Shown here: positions 35,728 through 45,500 of the stretch, piece by piece
Numbering within the stretch: the first letter of the stretch is position 1
Layout of the letters: the number at the start of each line of letters is the position of its first letter
DNA from: Pedobacter changchengzhani
Lineage (GTDB): Bacteria > Bacteroidota > Bacteroidia > Sphingobacteriales > Sphingobacteriaceae
Length of the DNA: 64,000 nucleotides
NCBI RefSeq assembly: GCF_004354365.1
Contig: NZ_SJCY01000002.1
Span: 310,001-374,000, forward strand
Direction: 5' to 3'
Program-made: the position numbers and the translations under genes
Notes under the pieces: generated by a model
What the model was told of the DNA's origin: nothing
What the model saw: the letters and a program-made list of their open reading frames with translations, nothing else
Database searches by the model: none

Positions 35728-35869
35728 AACTAAAACGGAAAAGGACTTCGATACCGTTAAAACCTTTAGGAAAATCAAAGACAAAATTTCAAAAGAAATT
35801 AAAGGAATGAATTTTGAGCAATTAAACGCTTATTTGGAAGGAAAGAAATTGCAAATTCAAAAAAAATAA
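35717..35869 (+). CDS. Small antitoxin-like protein downstream of PIN toxin
   Basis: A 50-residue frame with ATG at 35717 and TAA at 35867-35869. The product begins MNHKTKTEKDFDTVKTFRKI and contains FEQLNAYLEGKKL; it is basic and helical. Overlap with the PIN gene and toxin-first order resemble known Bacteroidota PIN pairs, where the second gene is the antitoxin. It is short, so identification relies on context. Confidence 0.65.
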   Translation: MNHKTKTEKDFDTVKTFRKIKDKISKEIKGMNFEQLNAYLEGKKLQIQKK

Positions 35870-35905
35870 ACCCAAATCTATATTCATAAACTTAATCGAA
35901 AACTA

Positions 35906-36019
35906 GAAGAATTAGCTTATATGGGCTTCGAAATACCTAACGAGTTTGTAGTTGGTTATGGTTTGGATTACAATGGTTTGGGCAGAAATTTAATTGATAT
36001 TTACCGGGCGACCAGTTAG
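35906..36019 (+). pseudogene. Duplicated 3' end of hpt
   Basis: 37 codons plus stop, aligned to the end of hpt without gaps. Seventeen of 37 codons differ: 14 are synonymous and 3 change the residue. The frame reads [18 protein letters not shown] and ends YRATS. There is no start or upstream part of the gene. The pattern of third-base differences means this copy evolved as functional coding sequence before landing here. Confidence 0.9.
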
Positions 36020-36026
36020 GCAAAGT

Positions 36027-36073
36027 AGTCATCGAATGATTATAGTCACAACGTATGTAATCATCCGATGACT
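36027..36073. repeat. Long hairpin downstream of the hpt remnant
   Basis: agtcatcgaatgatta and taatcatccgatgact form a 16-bp stem with one mismatch and a 15-nt loop. No T-run follows, so it resembles a REP-type palindrome more than a terminator. Confidence 0.7.
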
Positions 36074-36200
36074 GGCGCTATATCCAGTAATCACCAGCTG
36101 GCAAAAGTACTGATTTATTGAAAATCCCAATTAACACCCATAACTAACGATATTTCTAATTATTTTTCCCAATTTTGCAACCATAACAAATTTAAGAAAG

Positions 36201-36860
36201 ATGACTATCCATAAAGAAGGCTATACTACGATCGCTTTAAGCGTATTGTTTATTTTTGTGATCAACGCATTGGTTGATTATAAATACTACGATATAACTT
36301 GGTTGCGTTGGGCGGTCTATATCTTTTCTTTCGCATTATTTATAATCGTTTTACAGTTTTTCCGTAATCCTAGCCGGACGTTTTCTGCTGGAGAAAATTT
36401 AGTTATTTGCCCTGCCGATGGTAAAGTCGTTGTAATTGAAGAAACTACAGAAAGCGAATATTTTAAAGATAAACGCTTACAGGTTTCTATTTTTATGTCG
36501 CCTGTAAATGTGCACATTAACCGTAATCCAATTTCGGGTGTGGTTAAGTTTTTCAAATATCATCCAGGCAAATATCTTGCCGCATGGAATCCAAAATCAT
36601 CAACAGAAAACGAACGCACAACAACTGTTGTAGAACATAAAACTGGCGTGCAAATTCTTTTCCGCCAAATTGCTGGTGCTTTAGCGCGTAGAATTGTTTG
36701 GTATATTAAAGAAGGCGATCAGGTTATTCAAACAGAGCAGTTCGGTTTTATTAAATTTGGTTCTAGAGTGGATGTTTTTCTTCCCGTTGGCACAAAAGTT
36801 AACGTAGAACTTAACCAAGTAGTAAAAGGTGGTATAACCACGCTGGCCACACTAAGTTAA
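36201..36860 (+). CDS. psd: Phosphatidylserine decarboxylase, short form
   Basis: A 219-residue membrane-associated enzyme of phosphatidylethanolamine synthesis. Two N-terminal hydrophobic segments (about 9-27 and 37-55), the conserved CPADGKVV and SPVNVHINRNP, and the autocleavage site FGSRVDVFLP (Gly-Ser, yielding the pyruvoyl group) are present. The short length matches the archaeal-type/short PSD class. A terminator follows. Confidence 0.94.
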   Translation: MTIHKEGYTTIALSVLFIFVINALVDYKYYDITWLRWAVYIFSFALFIIVLQFFRNPSRTFSAGENLVICPADGKVVVIEETTESEYFKDKRLQVSIFMSPVNVHINRNPISGVVKFFKYHPGKYLAAWNPKSSTENERTTTVVEHKTGVQILFRQIAGALARRIVWYIKEGDQVIQTEQFGFIKFGSRVDVFLPVGTKVNVELNQVVKGGITTLATLS

Positions 36861-36880
36861 AAATTTCAAAACCTATCTAA

Positions 36881-36920
36881 AAAAAGCCTATTCGATTATA
36901 AGTTGAATAGGCTTTTTTTA
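36881..36920. terminator. Bidirectional terminator after psd
   Basis: aaaaagcctattc / gaataggcttttt makes a 13-bp stem with T- and A-runs, between the convergent psd and barrel genes. Confidence 0.88.
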
Positions 36921-36941
36921 TTAACTGATTATTATTGATTG

Positions 36942-37541
36942 TTAAAATATTTTAAATCCTACACTTAGTTGAAATACATTTGCTTTTTGACTGTAAGTTT
37001 CACTTTTGCTGATGTTGCTTAAGCCAGCTTCATATCTTAAATCTAAAGATAATGCCCCAACATCCACACCAACACCACCCTGAACGGCGAAAGCTTGATT
37101 TTTATAGTTGTTAAAATCCGTAGCTTGTTTATAAGCCGAATCGAATGTCGATTTATCATTCAAAACAAATGAAACTACTGGCCCTGCCATTAAACGGATA
37201 TTGTAACTTTTAGTGCCGAATTTTGTACCGAGTAAAACAGGCACACTAAGCGTGGTAAATTCTACTTTTCCATCGGCTTTTACTTCGTTACCATTGTTTG
37301 TAAAGCTAATAAATTTGCTGCCTTTGCTACCAGCATACACTTCGGGTTGCACGTAAAAGTTTGCGCCGCCAACCCTCGCCCAAAGTCCAAGTTGATAACC
37401 CAAACGATTTTCGGTACTTGCGTAATCTGCATCTAGTTTAGCTAAGTTTACGCCAGCTTTTATACCAAGGTTAAAGCTTTGTGCCCGAGACGATGCCCAA
37501 GCCATAGAAAGGATAAAAACAGGAATGATGATTTTTTTCAT
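36942..37541 (-). CDS. Outer-membrane beta-barrel protein (PorT-like fold)
   Basis: A 199-residue protein with a signal peptide (about 1-21) and the strand pattern of small Bacteroidota barrels: FNLGIKAGVNLAKLD, YQLGLWARVGG, FYVQPEVYAG, and the C-terminal VFQLSVGFKIF. Function is unspecified within this group. Confidence 0.8.
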   Translation of the reverse strand: MKKIIIPVFILSMAWASSRAQSFNLGIKAGVNLAKLDADYASTENRLGYQLGLWARVGGANFYVQPEVYAGSKGSKFISFTNNGNEVKADGKVEFTTLSVPVLLGTKFGTKSYNIRLMAGPVVSFVLNDKSTFDSAYKQATDFNNYKNQAFAVQGGVGVDVGALSLDLRYEAGLSNISKSETYSQKANVFQLSVGFKIF

Positions 37542-37639
37542 GGTTTAAATTTGTAGTGAAGTGTTTAGATAAATTACACTAATTTCGGCTTTTTTTGTGA
37601 TATCACATAAAAATTGAACAACCTCCCATTAATATTTTC

Positions 37640-37647
37640 TACTTTTG
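37640..37647 (+). promoter_or_regulatory. -7 element for the 71-residue protein gene
   Basis: TACTTTTG lies 18 nt before ATG 37666 and matches TAnnTTTG. A weak attg box lies 23 bp upstream. Confidence 0.4.
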
Positions 37648-37665
37648 CAGTAAATAATATCTGCT

Positions 37666-37881
37666 ATGGCCAATTTCCAACTTACAGAAGAAACTGCATT
37701 TAAAGTAAAAACTAAGTTTTTGCGTAAATACCGCGATCTTGCTAATGAGCCATTAGCATTTGTGCCAGGCAATGAAGATGCACTTGTAGAGGATTTAATG
37801 CGTTTGGTTAAGCGTGATAGAACTTATATAGAATTTACCATTCAAAAGGCGCTTGCTGATACAAAAGGTAACCGACTTTAA
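37666..37881 (+). CDS. 71-residue protein of unknown function
   Basis: A small charged helical protein (MANFQLTEETAFKVKTKFLR...) without signal peptide or membrane segment. A -7 element precedes it. The regular codon use and promoter support a real gene; no function recognised. Confidence 0.65.
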   Translation: MANFQLTEETAFKVKTKFLRKYRDLANEPLAFVPGNEDALVEDLMRLVKRDRTYIEFTIQKALADTKGNRL

Positions 37882-37991
37882 TTTACAGCACCAACTCTCG
37901 CGCTATATTGCCTTTCTCATACTCAATGATTACATTTACCTTGTAGATGCGTTCGCTGTATTTTAATGGGCATCATTAATTTTTAACTTTC

Positions 37992-39695
37992 ATGAAAAAG
38001 CTTAAAAAATATAAGTTTGGCCTAATTGCCATTTCTTCTATTATTATTGTCCTATCATTTTCTTTTAGGGAGGATTTATTTCTTGTATCTAAAAATCTAG
38101 ACATTTTTGCTACTGTATATAAAGAAATTAACATCAATTATGTTGATGAAACCAGTGCGCCAAAATTGATGAAGATTGGAATAGACGCAATGTTGAATAG
38201 CTTAGATCCTTACACGGAGTATATACCAGAATCGGAAATTGAAGATTATAAACTCAAATACGTAAGCACGCAATATGGTGGTATAGGCGCATCAACATTG
38301 ATAATTGATGGTAAATTGTTCGTAAATGAGGTGAGCGAAGGCTACCCAGCATTTAAACAAGATATAAAACCTGGCGATGAAATTGTAAAAATAAGTGGCA
38401 CCATCGTAAAAGATAAGGAACGAAGCCAAATTAGTCAGCTTTTACGGGGCCCAAAAGGATCGGAAGTAAATATGATTTTGGTAAGAGATGGAAAAGAAAT
38501 CAACAGAAAAATTATTCGTGATGAAATTAAATTACCAAACGTTTCTTACTCAGGAATGGTGGGCGATGGCATTGGTTACATTAAATTAGATAAATTTTTA
38601 GAAAATTCTGCACAAGAAGTTAGGGATGCATTGGTTGCCATAAATAAAGAAAACCCAAAAGGCGTTATCCTAGATTTAAGAAATAATGGTGGTGGAATTT
38701 TACAGGAAGCCGTGAAGATTGTAAACCTGTTTATAAATAAAGACCAAGTGGTGGTTACGCAAAAAGGTAAAAATATAGAGAAAACGGTAACTTATAAAAC
38801 ACAGCTTACGCCACTTTCGCTTTCAGTACCTTTGGTTGTTTTGGTAAATGGAGGTTCAGCTTCTGCCTCAGAAATTGTTGCCGGTTCTTTACAAGATCTT
38901 GATCGTGCTGTTATAATCGGACAGCGTAGTTACGGCAAAGGCTTGGTGCAACAAACATTTAATTTACCTTATAATAGCTTAGTTAAGGTAACCGTAGCGA
39001 AGTATTATACGCCATCGGGCAGGTGCATCCAAAGGTTAGATTATGCCCATAAAAATTTAGATGGTGAAGCCGTTAAATTTGCCGATTCGAGTATAACTAT
39101 GTTTCAAACAAAAGCAGGAAGAAGTGTTTACAGTGGAAATGGAATTTATCCTGATGTTGTTACGGAGGCTAATAAAATTAGTCCGATTACGATTACATTG
39201 ATTAACAAAAGCCTATTTTTTAATTATGCAAATCGTTATAAAAAAGAGAAAGTTAGTTTGCCATCTGCGCAAAAATTTCAACTTACGGATGCAGATTACA
39301 ATAACTTTATAAATAGCTTAAGCGATAAAGATTTAAGTTATCAAAGTCGTACCGAGCGATTATTAACCGAATTGCGCTACGAAGCTGATAAAGAAAATAA
39401 AACTGCCGATGTAAAGGCTGATTTGGAAAATCTTAAAAACAAATTAAACTCGGCTAAGAAAACTGATTTACTAACGCATAAAGCAGAAATTAAGCGAATG
39501 CTCGAAACGCAGATTGTAAGTCGGTTTTTTTATGAAAAAGGTAAAATAGAACAGAGTTTTCAGTACGATAAGGAGTTGGCCTCAGCGAAATCTTTATTCA
39601 ATAATCAGCCACAAATTTTGGCAATACTAAAAGGTGATGGCAACTATAAAGTAATTGGCAAACCTACAAAAGAAGTAACTGCAAGCATCGATTAA
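37992..39695 (+). CDS. C-terminal processing peptidase (S41A, CtpA/Prc type)
   Basis: A 567-residue protease with an N-terminal membrane anchor (about 8-25), a PDZ domain (about 95-165: FKQDIKPGDEIVKISGTIV) and the S41 catalytic domain with Ser in GGSASASEIVAGS (~289) and Lys in SYGKGLVQQ (~315). It trims or degrades periplasmic proteins. The C-terminal extension (about 410-567) is helical and typical of Bacteroidota members. Confidence 0.94.
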   Translation: MKKLKKYKFGLIAISSIIIVLSFSFREDLFLVSKNLDIFATVYKEININYVDETSAPKLMKIGIDAMLNSLDPYTEYIPESEIEDYKLKYVSTQYGGIGASTLIIDGKLFVNEVSEGYPAFKQDIKPGDEIVKISGTIVKDKERSQISQLLRGPKGSEVNMILVRDGKEINRKIIRDEIKLPNVSYSGMVGDGIGYIKLDKFLENSAQEVRDALVAINKENPKGVILDLRNNGGGILQEAVKIVNLFINKDQVVVTQKGKNIEKTVTYKTQLTPLSLSVPLVVLVNGGSASASEIVAGSLQDLDRAVIIGQRSYGKGLVQQTFNLPYNSLVKVTVAKYYTPSGRCIQRLDYAHKNLDGEAVKFADSSITMFQTKAGRSVYSGNGIYPDVVTEANKISPITITLINKSLFFNYANRYKKEKVSLPSAQKFQLTDADYNNFINSLSDKDLSYQSRTERLLTELRYEADKENKTADVKADLENLKNKLNSAKKTDLLTHKAEIKRMLETQIVSRFFYEKGKIEQSFQYDKELASAKSLFNNQPQILAILKGDGNYKVIGKPTKEVTASID

Positions 39696-39761
39696 ACTAA
39701 ACAAAGATGCGTTTCATCAATTTTTGATTTTAACGCTCATATCTTTTTAAGGTAGAGTTGA

Positions 39762-39809
39762 CCTCAGTTCGACCTTAAAATCCTTGATCTAATAATTATC
39801 GAACTGAGG
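39762..39809. repeat. Inverted repeat between convergent genes
   Basis: CCTCAGTTCGA at 39762-39772 and TCGAACTGAGG at 39799-39809 are exact complements. The phrase resembles the units of the 127-bp array (cctcgaact, aaaatcctcga). The rest of 39696-39925 shows no gene. Confidence 0.65.
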
Positions 39810-39925
39810 TTAATAAAACATGCAGGAGAATTAACCGCAGGATTAAAAAAGGCTGTCGGTTGTGCCACAGATTGAGAACAGTTCTATTTTTGGCGCAAGT
39901 TACGCTCCGGTGTTTATAAAATCGG

Positions 39926-41473
39926 TTAATCCTTTTTTAATTTAGGAATTTCTACACCCACTGGCCCGGTTGGGTCGCTCTCGTTTTTCAAACGATCTAA
40001 GGCCGTTAAAAGGTAACTGTATCTTTTACCGGGCTCAACCGTAGTATCAATAAAGCTTAAATAATCTTCAAAACTAATTTTAAGAATATTTTTTGGATCG
40101 AGGATAGAAATTTTTTCACCTTCTTCAAACCTATAAATCACATATCCCGAAGCCGTTTCACCATCTTTTGCCCTAAACGGATTTGCCCATTTTAAATGCA
40201 CACCATCGTTATGTGCTTCCGCAGTAAACTGTTGCGGTTGGTTTGGTGGGGTATCATCTAACCATGGCATTTGCGGAGGCAATGCAGGGTATTTATAAAA
40301 ATCATTTTTTAGCGAATCTCCAACGGCTTTCGCTACCGTACTCATCGATTTTGAAGAAAAGAAAACGCTTCCCTGTATTCGATTATTCGCCCTAATAAAT
40401 CTTATCTGATTAGGTATTTCACTAGGGTTTTTCCACGCCTGTTCTGATCTGGAATTGACCAAATATCCGGCTTGGCCGATGTATAAATGCCTGCCATACG
40501 TATTATTACTCCACCAATTAACTAAAGTAGCAAATGGCGCAACTTTTCTCGAAAAAGTGAAATACACCTGAGGATTAATATAATCTACCCAACCCTCTTT
40601 AACCCATTTTCGGCTATCGGCATAAAGTTCGCCATAATTAGAAAGCCCATTACTTTCTGATCCTTCTGGGTCTTCATACTTATTACGCCAAATTCCAAAC
40701 GGACTAATTCCAAACTTTACATACTTTTTATAATGATGAATGCTATCATCAAGTTGCTTAATAAGCAAGTTAACATTATTGCGCCTCCATTCTTTAATGT
40801 CAGAAATGTTATTTGGGTGTTTATAAAAGGTTTCAGCGTCTTTTATCGTCTGTCCAGCAATTGCATAGGGATAAAAATAATCGTCGAAATGTACACCATC
40901 AATGTCATAACCTTTAACAACATCTAAAATTACTTGAACAATATATTCTCTAACTTCGGGTATGCCCGGATCGAATTGATATTTACCGCCATAAACAAAA
41001 AACCAATCTGGATGCTTTTTAGTAGCATGATCGGCACTAACATTTGCAATGCTACCCATGCTTGCGCGATAAGGATTAAACCAAGCATGCAATTCCATTC
41101 CTCTAAAATGCGCTTCTTTAATTGCAAAAGCCAAAGGATCATATCCCGGACTTGGCGCTACGCCCTGTTTACCCATCAGCCATTGGCTCCAAGGCTCTCT
41201 AGATTTTTCGTAAAATGCATCCGCAGCCGGTCTAATTTGCAAAATGATCGCATTCATACCCTGACTTTTATGGCGTTCCAAAATACCTATAAGCTCTTGC
41301 TTTTGTTCATCGGTAGTAAGCCCGGGTTTAGATGGCCAATCGATATTAGCTACGGTAGCAACCCATACGCCTCTAAACTCTCGTTTTGGTGCAATTTTTG
41401 TTATTGTTTGAGCATTTAATATATTAGTGGATAAGATCGTTATAAAAATTAGGGAGAGAAGATTTTTAAGCAT
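39926..41473 (-). CDS. Glycoside hydrolase family 10-like (GHL10) lipoprotein/exported hydrolase
   Basis: A 515-residue exported protein (signal peptide about 1-21, ending NAQT). The catalytic barrel begins FRGVWVATVANIDWPS and contains DIDGVHFDDYFYPY and WVDYINPQVYF, the signature of GHL10/PF02638 hydrolases, which are thought to act on peptidoglycan-related or other glycans. A C-terminal fibronectin-like domain (about 425-505) follows. Substrate unknown. Confidence 0.9.
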   Translation of the reverse strand: MLKNLLSLIFITILSTNILNAQTITKIAPKREFRGVWVATVANIDWPSKPGLTTDEQKQELIGILERHKSQGMNAIILQIRPAADAFYEKSREPWSQWLMGKQGVAPSPGYDPLAFAIKEAHFRGMELHAWFNPYRASMGSIANVSADHATKKHPDWFFVYGGKYQFDPGIPEVREYIVQVILDVVKGYDIDGVHFDDYFYPYAIAGQTIKDAETFYKHPNNISDIKEWRRNNVNLLIKQLDDSIHHYKKYVKFGISPFGIWRNKYEDPEGSESNGLSNYGELYADSRKWVKEGWVDYINPQVYFTFSRKVAPFATLVNWWSNNTYGRHLYIGQAGYLVNSRSEQAWKNPSEIPNQIRFIRANNRIQGSVFFSSKSMSTVAKAVGDSLKNDFYKYPALPPQMPWLDDTPPNQPQQFTAEAHNDGVHLKWANPFRAKDGETASGYVIYRFEEGEKISILDPKNILKISFEDYLSFIDTTVEPGKRYSYLLTALDRLKNESDPTGPVGVEIPKLKKD

Positions 41474-41646
41474 TTACTATCTGTTTTTAAAAATAAGAAT
41501 TTACATTCATCAAATTGAAGAGGGCGTATTAAACAACTTAACGATAATTTTTTACAATTTATATGTTTATTTAAAAGTTTAATTTGCATATTAACCAATT
41601 AAATACAAAGATAAAAATATAACATAGATAGCACACCAGTATAAAC

Positions 41647-42549
41647 ATGGAATCAGAACACGTTAACAAAGGCGATAGTAGCAAGATTTATTTTTTAGTT
41701 ATTGTTATTGTAGCTTTACTCGGTACAAATGGATATTTGTTTTTTAAAGACCGCCAACAAAGCGAGGTGACGGTGACCGTAAGTACTGAAAAAGATAAGC
41801 TACGTTTAGAAGTTGAAAAAATTGAAAATGAGCTAGATAAGGTTAACGCTCTAAATTTAGATTTGAATAAGAACTTATTAGAAGAGCAAAAATTAGCACG
41901 AATTAAAATTCAAGAATTAAAATCAGCTTTAGAGAAAGGAACCCTAACGCAAAGGGAGTTAGACAATGCAGCGGCACAAATTAATGATTTAAAAACGTTT
42001 GTAAAAAACTACAATGACCAAATTGTATCGCTACAAAAAGAAAATAAATTTTTAAAAGTAAAGCAAGATAGCCTAGAAACAACCGTTAAAAGCATTAATG
42101 AAAAAGCAACCAATTTAGCTAGCGAGAACGCTAAGTTAAGTGCTACTGTTAAAGTTGCCTCGGCTTTAAAAATCCAAGAAGCCACTATAACGGCATTTCG
42201 AACCAAATCTAGTGGTAAAAAGATAGATGTTACCCGATCATCAAGCGCAGAAAAGCTAAGTGTTAAGTTTAACGTTGTAGCTAATGATTTGGCAGAAAAG
42301 GGATTTCATAACGTATATTTAAGGGTTTTTGATCCTGCAGGGAATTTATTAGCTGATGATAGCAACCATTTCGAAGCCGATGGCCAAGATATGCAGTATA
42401 GCCACGCCATGAATATTGATTATAACAACGATAACAGCTATTACACAATTGATTGGGCAAACTCAAAGCCTTTTATAAAAGGCATTTATACTATTATTTT
42501 ATATACCGATGGCCATACAATGGGCAAAGCTCAAATTGAGTTGAAATAA
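41647..42549 (+). CDS. Membrane-anchored coiled-coil protein
   Basis: A 300-residue protein with a transmembrane helix (about 15-33), a long coiled coil (about 45-165, heptads rich in Leu/Lys/Glu) and a C-terminal beta-rich domain (about 170-300, LRVFDPAGNLLADD). The shape suggests an envelope spacer or scaffold. No named family is assigned. It is convergent with the NtrY-like kinase, 7 bp apart. Confidence 0.75.
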   Translation: MESEHVNKGDSSKIYFLVIVIVALLGTNGYLFFKDRQQSEVTVTVSTEKDKLRLEVEKIENELDKVNALNLDLNKNLLEEQKLARIKIQELKSALEKGTLTQRELDNAAAQINDLKTFVKNYNDQIVSLQKENKFLKVKQDSLETTVKSINEKATNLASENAKLSATVKVASALKIQEATITAFRTKSSGKKIDVTRSSSAEKLSVKFNVVANDLAEKGFHNVYLRVFDPAGNLLADDSNHFEADGQDMQYSHAMNIDYNNDNSYYTIDWANSKPFIKGIYTIILYTDGHTMGKAQIELK

Positions 42550-42556
42550 CGAGCAA

Positions 42557-45500
42557 TTAAACTATTGGGAAATCTATATAAAAACTTGTGCCTCGGTTAT
42601 CGGGCGAACTAAATGATATTTTACCACCTGCATTTTCTACTGCCTGCTTAACAAATGCTAAACCTAAGCCAGTCCCCGAGGTTTTTGTTGTAAAGTTTGG
42701 CACAAATATTTTATCGTAAAAAGTGGCTGGTATTCCTTTGCCGTTATCTTTAACTTCTATAAGGATGTGTTCAAAATCATTGTGTAAAATTACGTTTATT
42801 ACACACATTCTTTCATCCTCTGTGGCCTCAATCGCATTTTTAAATAAGTTATTAAAGGTTCTTAACAACTGGTCTCTGTCGCCAAAAATATGCGCATTTA
42901 CTTGTAAGTTATTGAAAATGTTTATTTCAACATTTTCGGCGCTTTTAAATACTTCTCTAGCCTGATCGATAATTGGTTCGATTGATAATTTTTCTAAATT
43001 CGTTTCTGGCATTTTTGCAAAGTTCGAGAACTCTGATGCAATCTTCGATAAACTATCAATTTGCTCTATAAAAGATTTACTAAATTTATTAAACTTTAAT
43101 TCAAAGTTTGGATCATTCTCTTTCCACGATTTTTCTAACAACTGAACGCCCAATTTTAAAGGCGTAAGTGGATTTTTAATTTCGTGTGCAACCTGTTTGG
43201 CCATTTCTCGCCAAGCGCTCTCACGCTCAGAACGTGCAAGTTTTAACGCACTTTCCTCTAAAGCCGCAATCATACTGTTATACTCTTTAATAAGTAAGCC
43301 AATTTCATCGTGCCTGCGCCAAATAATGGGTTCGTTTCGCTGGCCAATTTTTGTTTTACTTATACTTTGCTGAATAAAAGTTAGCGGACTTGTAATTTGA
43401 TTCGCCAAAAATACCGCCAGCACACCAATGCCTACAAAAACCAAGGCATATATGTTAATTAAATTACTTACAAACAGGGCAATTTTATCTTTATACTCAG
43501 CTTCGTTTGAATAATTTGGCAACGAGATATAAGCGATCGTTTTATTTTGTGCATTTCTAATCGGCGCATAAGCCGCTGCATAAGTTAATAAACCAATCTT
43601 CTCTTCAGTATTTATATACTCCGAACGATGCATCTTATCCAAATAAATGTAAGCCATGGCACCCATTTTTTTGCTGATAATTTTATTGCTAAAAAGTTTT
43701 GGATTAGTACTCATCAACAAAGTGCCCGTTGTATCATATAAATTTAAATCAGCGTTATTTATATCGGCAAAAGTTATAAAATCGGCCGTGGCTTTATCAT
43801 CTGTTTTAATTTTACCATCGCTAAAAACTTGCTTCTCAAAATTCTGCTGAACTTTTCTAATCTTATCTTTTATTAAAACATCCTGTTGCCCCCGGTATTC
43901 CCTATCCATATAAAAATAGGTGGTCCAACCTACAACAAGCAACGTAGCAACAACAGAAAGTACAATGGTAACTTGAATACGCGTTTTGTAAAGGATTTTG
44001 TTGGCGTTAATCATCAGCGATCGATTAATGCTAAACCAACCCACATGCTCGTTATCTAAATTTCTAATTAACCAAATTAAACCGTACAATAAAAACGAAA
44101 AGATAATAAATACCAAAAAAAAGAAGGATAAAGCCGCTAAACGCTCTATGTAATCTATCTTCTCTTTAGTAATTACCACCATTTTATTCTCTTTTGGTTT
44201 ATAAATTAAGTGGTTATAGCGTTTTAGTACAGTTCCTTGTTGCTGCGAATCGTTAAAAAACACAAAATCTTCTACCTTACCTTTAAAAATATTTCCATCT
44301 AAAGGAAATGTGTAATTTCCAGATTGGTTTAAGAGTTTATTGTAACTATAAAGCGCAATCGAGTAATTCTTAAATTCTTCATCATTAACCATTTTAGCAT
44401 CCGACAATAGATCAGGCAGGCGATTATTGAAATTATACGGTTTGGAGCGAAACTCAATAATCAATGTGCCCATTAAATTATCTTCCTTTAACACGGGCAA
44501 AATGCCAAAGTAATCTTGGTAGCCAAAGGTATTATTTACCTTATAAAAATAATTTGAAGCATCTATTTTTATAGCGCCAGACTCCACCAAATATTTGTAT
44601 TTCGAAATCGGTTGGCCATTATCATTTATCGCAGTCTCGAAACGATTATAATCATAAATTTTATAATCATATCTCGATAAATAACCATCCATCAAATCCT
44701 TTATATGATTTTTTAAAACAGCGTAGTTTCCAGTAACGTTGTTATTAAAATAATTAATGAGGAATTTATCCGTTAGGATTTTTTTCTCCAAGTTACCCAA
44801 TGCTACAATGGCATTTGGATCATCTGAGGACTGTACTTTTTGAGCCAGTGTTTCTCTAAAATTACGTTCCTTAATGTCTTTATATTTAATGTATTTTATG
44901 GATGTATTAAACGCTAAGCAAAAAAATATAACGGCAACCAACCCGATTGAAAAACGCGTTTGCTTAACGTATAAAATACGCCCAACCAAAAATACAACCA
45001 ATGCATAAACGATAAAAAATGCTGTAAAATCAGTTACCAACTTATATAAAAAAAAACCCGAAAAAGCAGTGAGAAAAAGAATCAGTCTTTCTCTATTTGT
45101 TACATTTAATTGCTTGCTAAGCGATACTGTAATAACGGCAACTAAGTAAATTTGAAACCATATTAAACACAGAATTACAATACTTACCCAGCTTGTACCA
45201 CCCAGTTTTAAGATATTTATAATATCGAAATTAATTTTAGAGTTTAATATTAAACCTAAAAATAACTCATCCATAAAAAAAGCCAAGGCGCCAATTAACA
45301 ATATAAAGGATGTTTGAATAATAAGGCCTGCAATTTTACTTTCCTTTATTATTTTGATAAACTGGCACTTTTGAATGTGATTATAAACGAACAAAAGCAA
45401 CCATGTGCTAAATATAACATTAAGCAAAAAATCGCCTAAGGAGGGCATTTGCGTACTTTGCGAATATATTTTTGGGTCGAAAAGTGCTAAGTTAAAGCGA

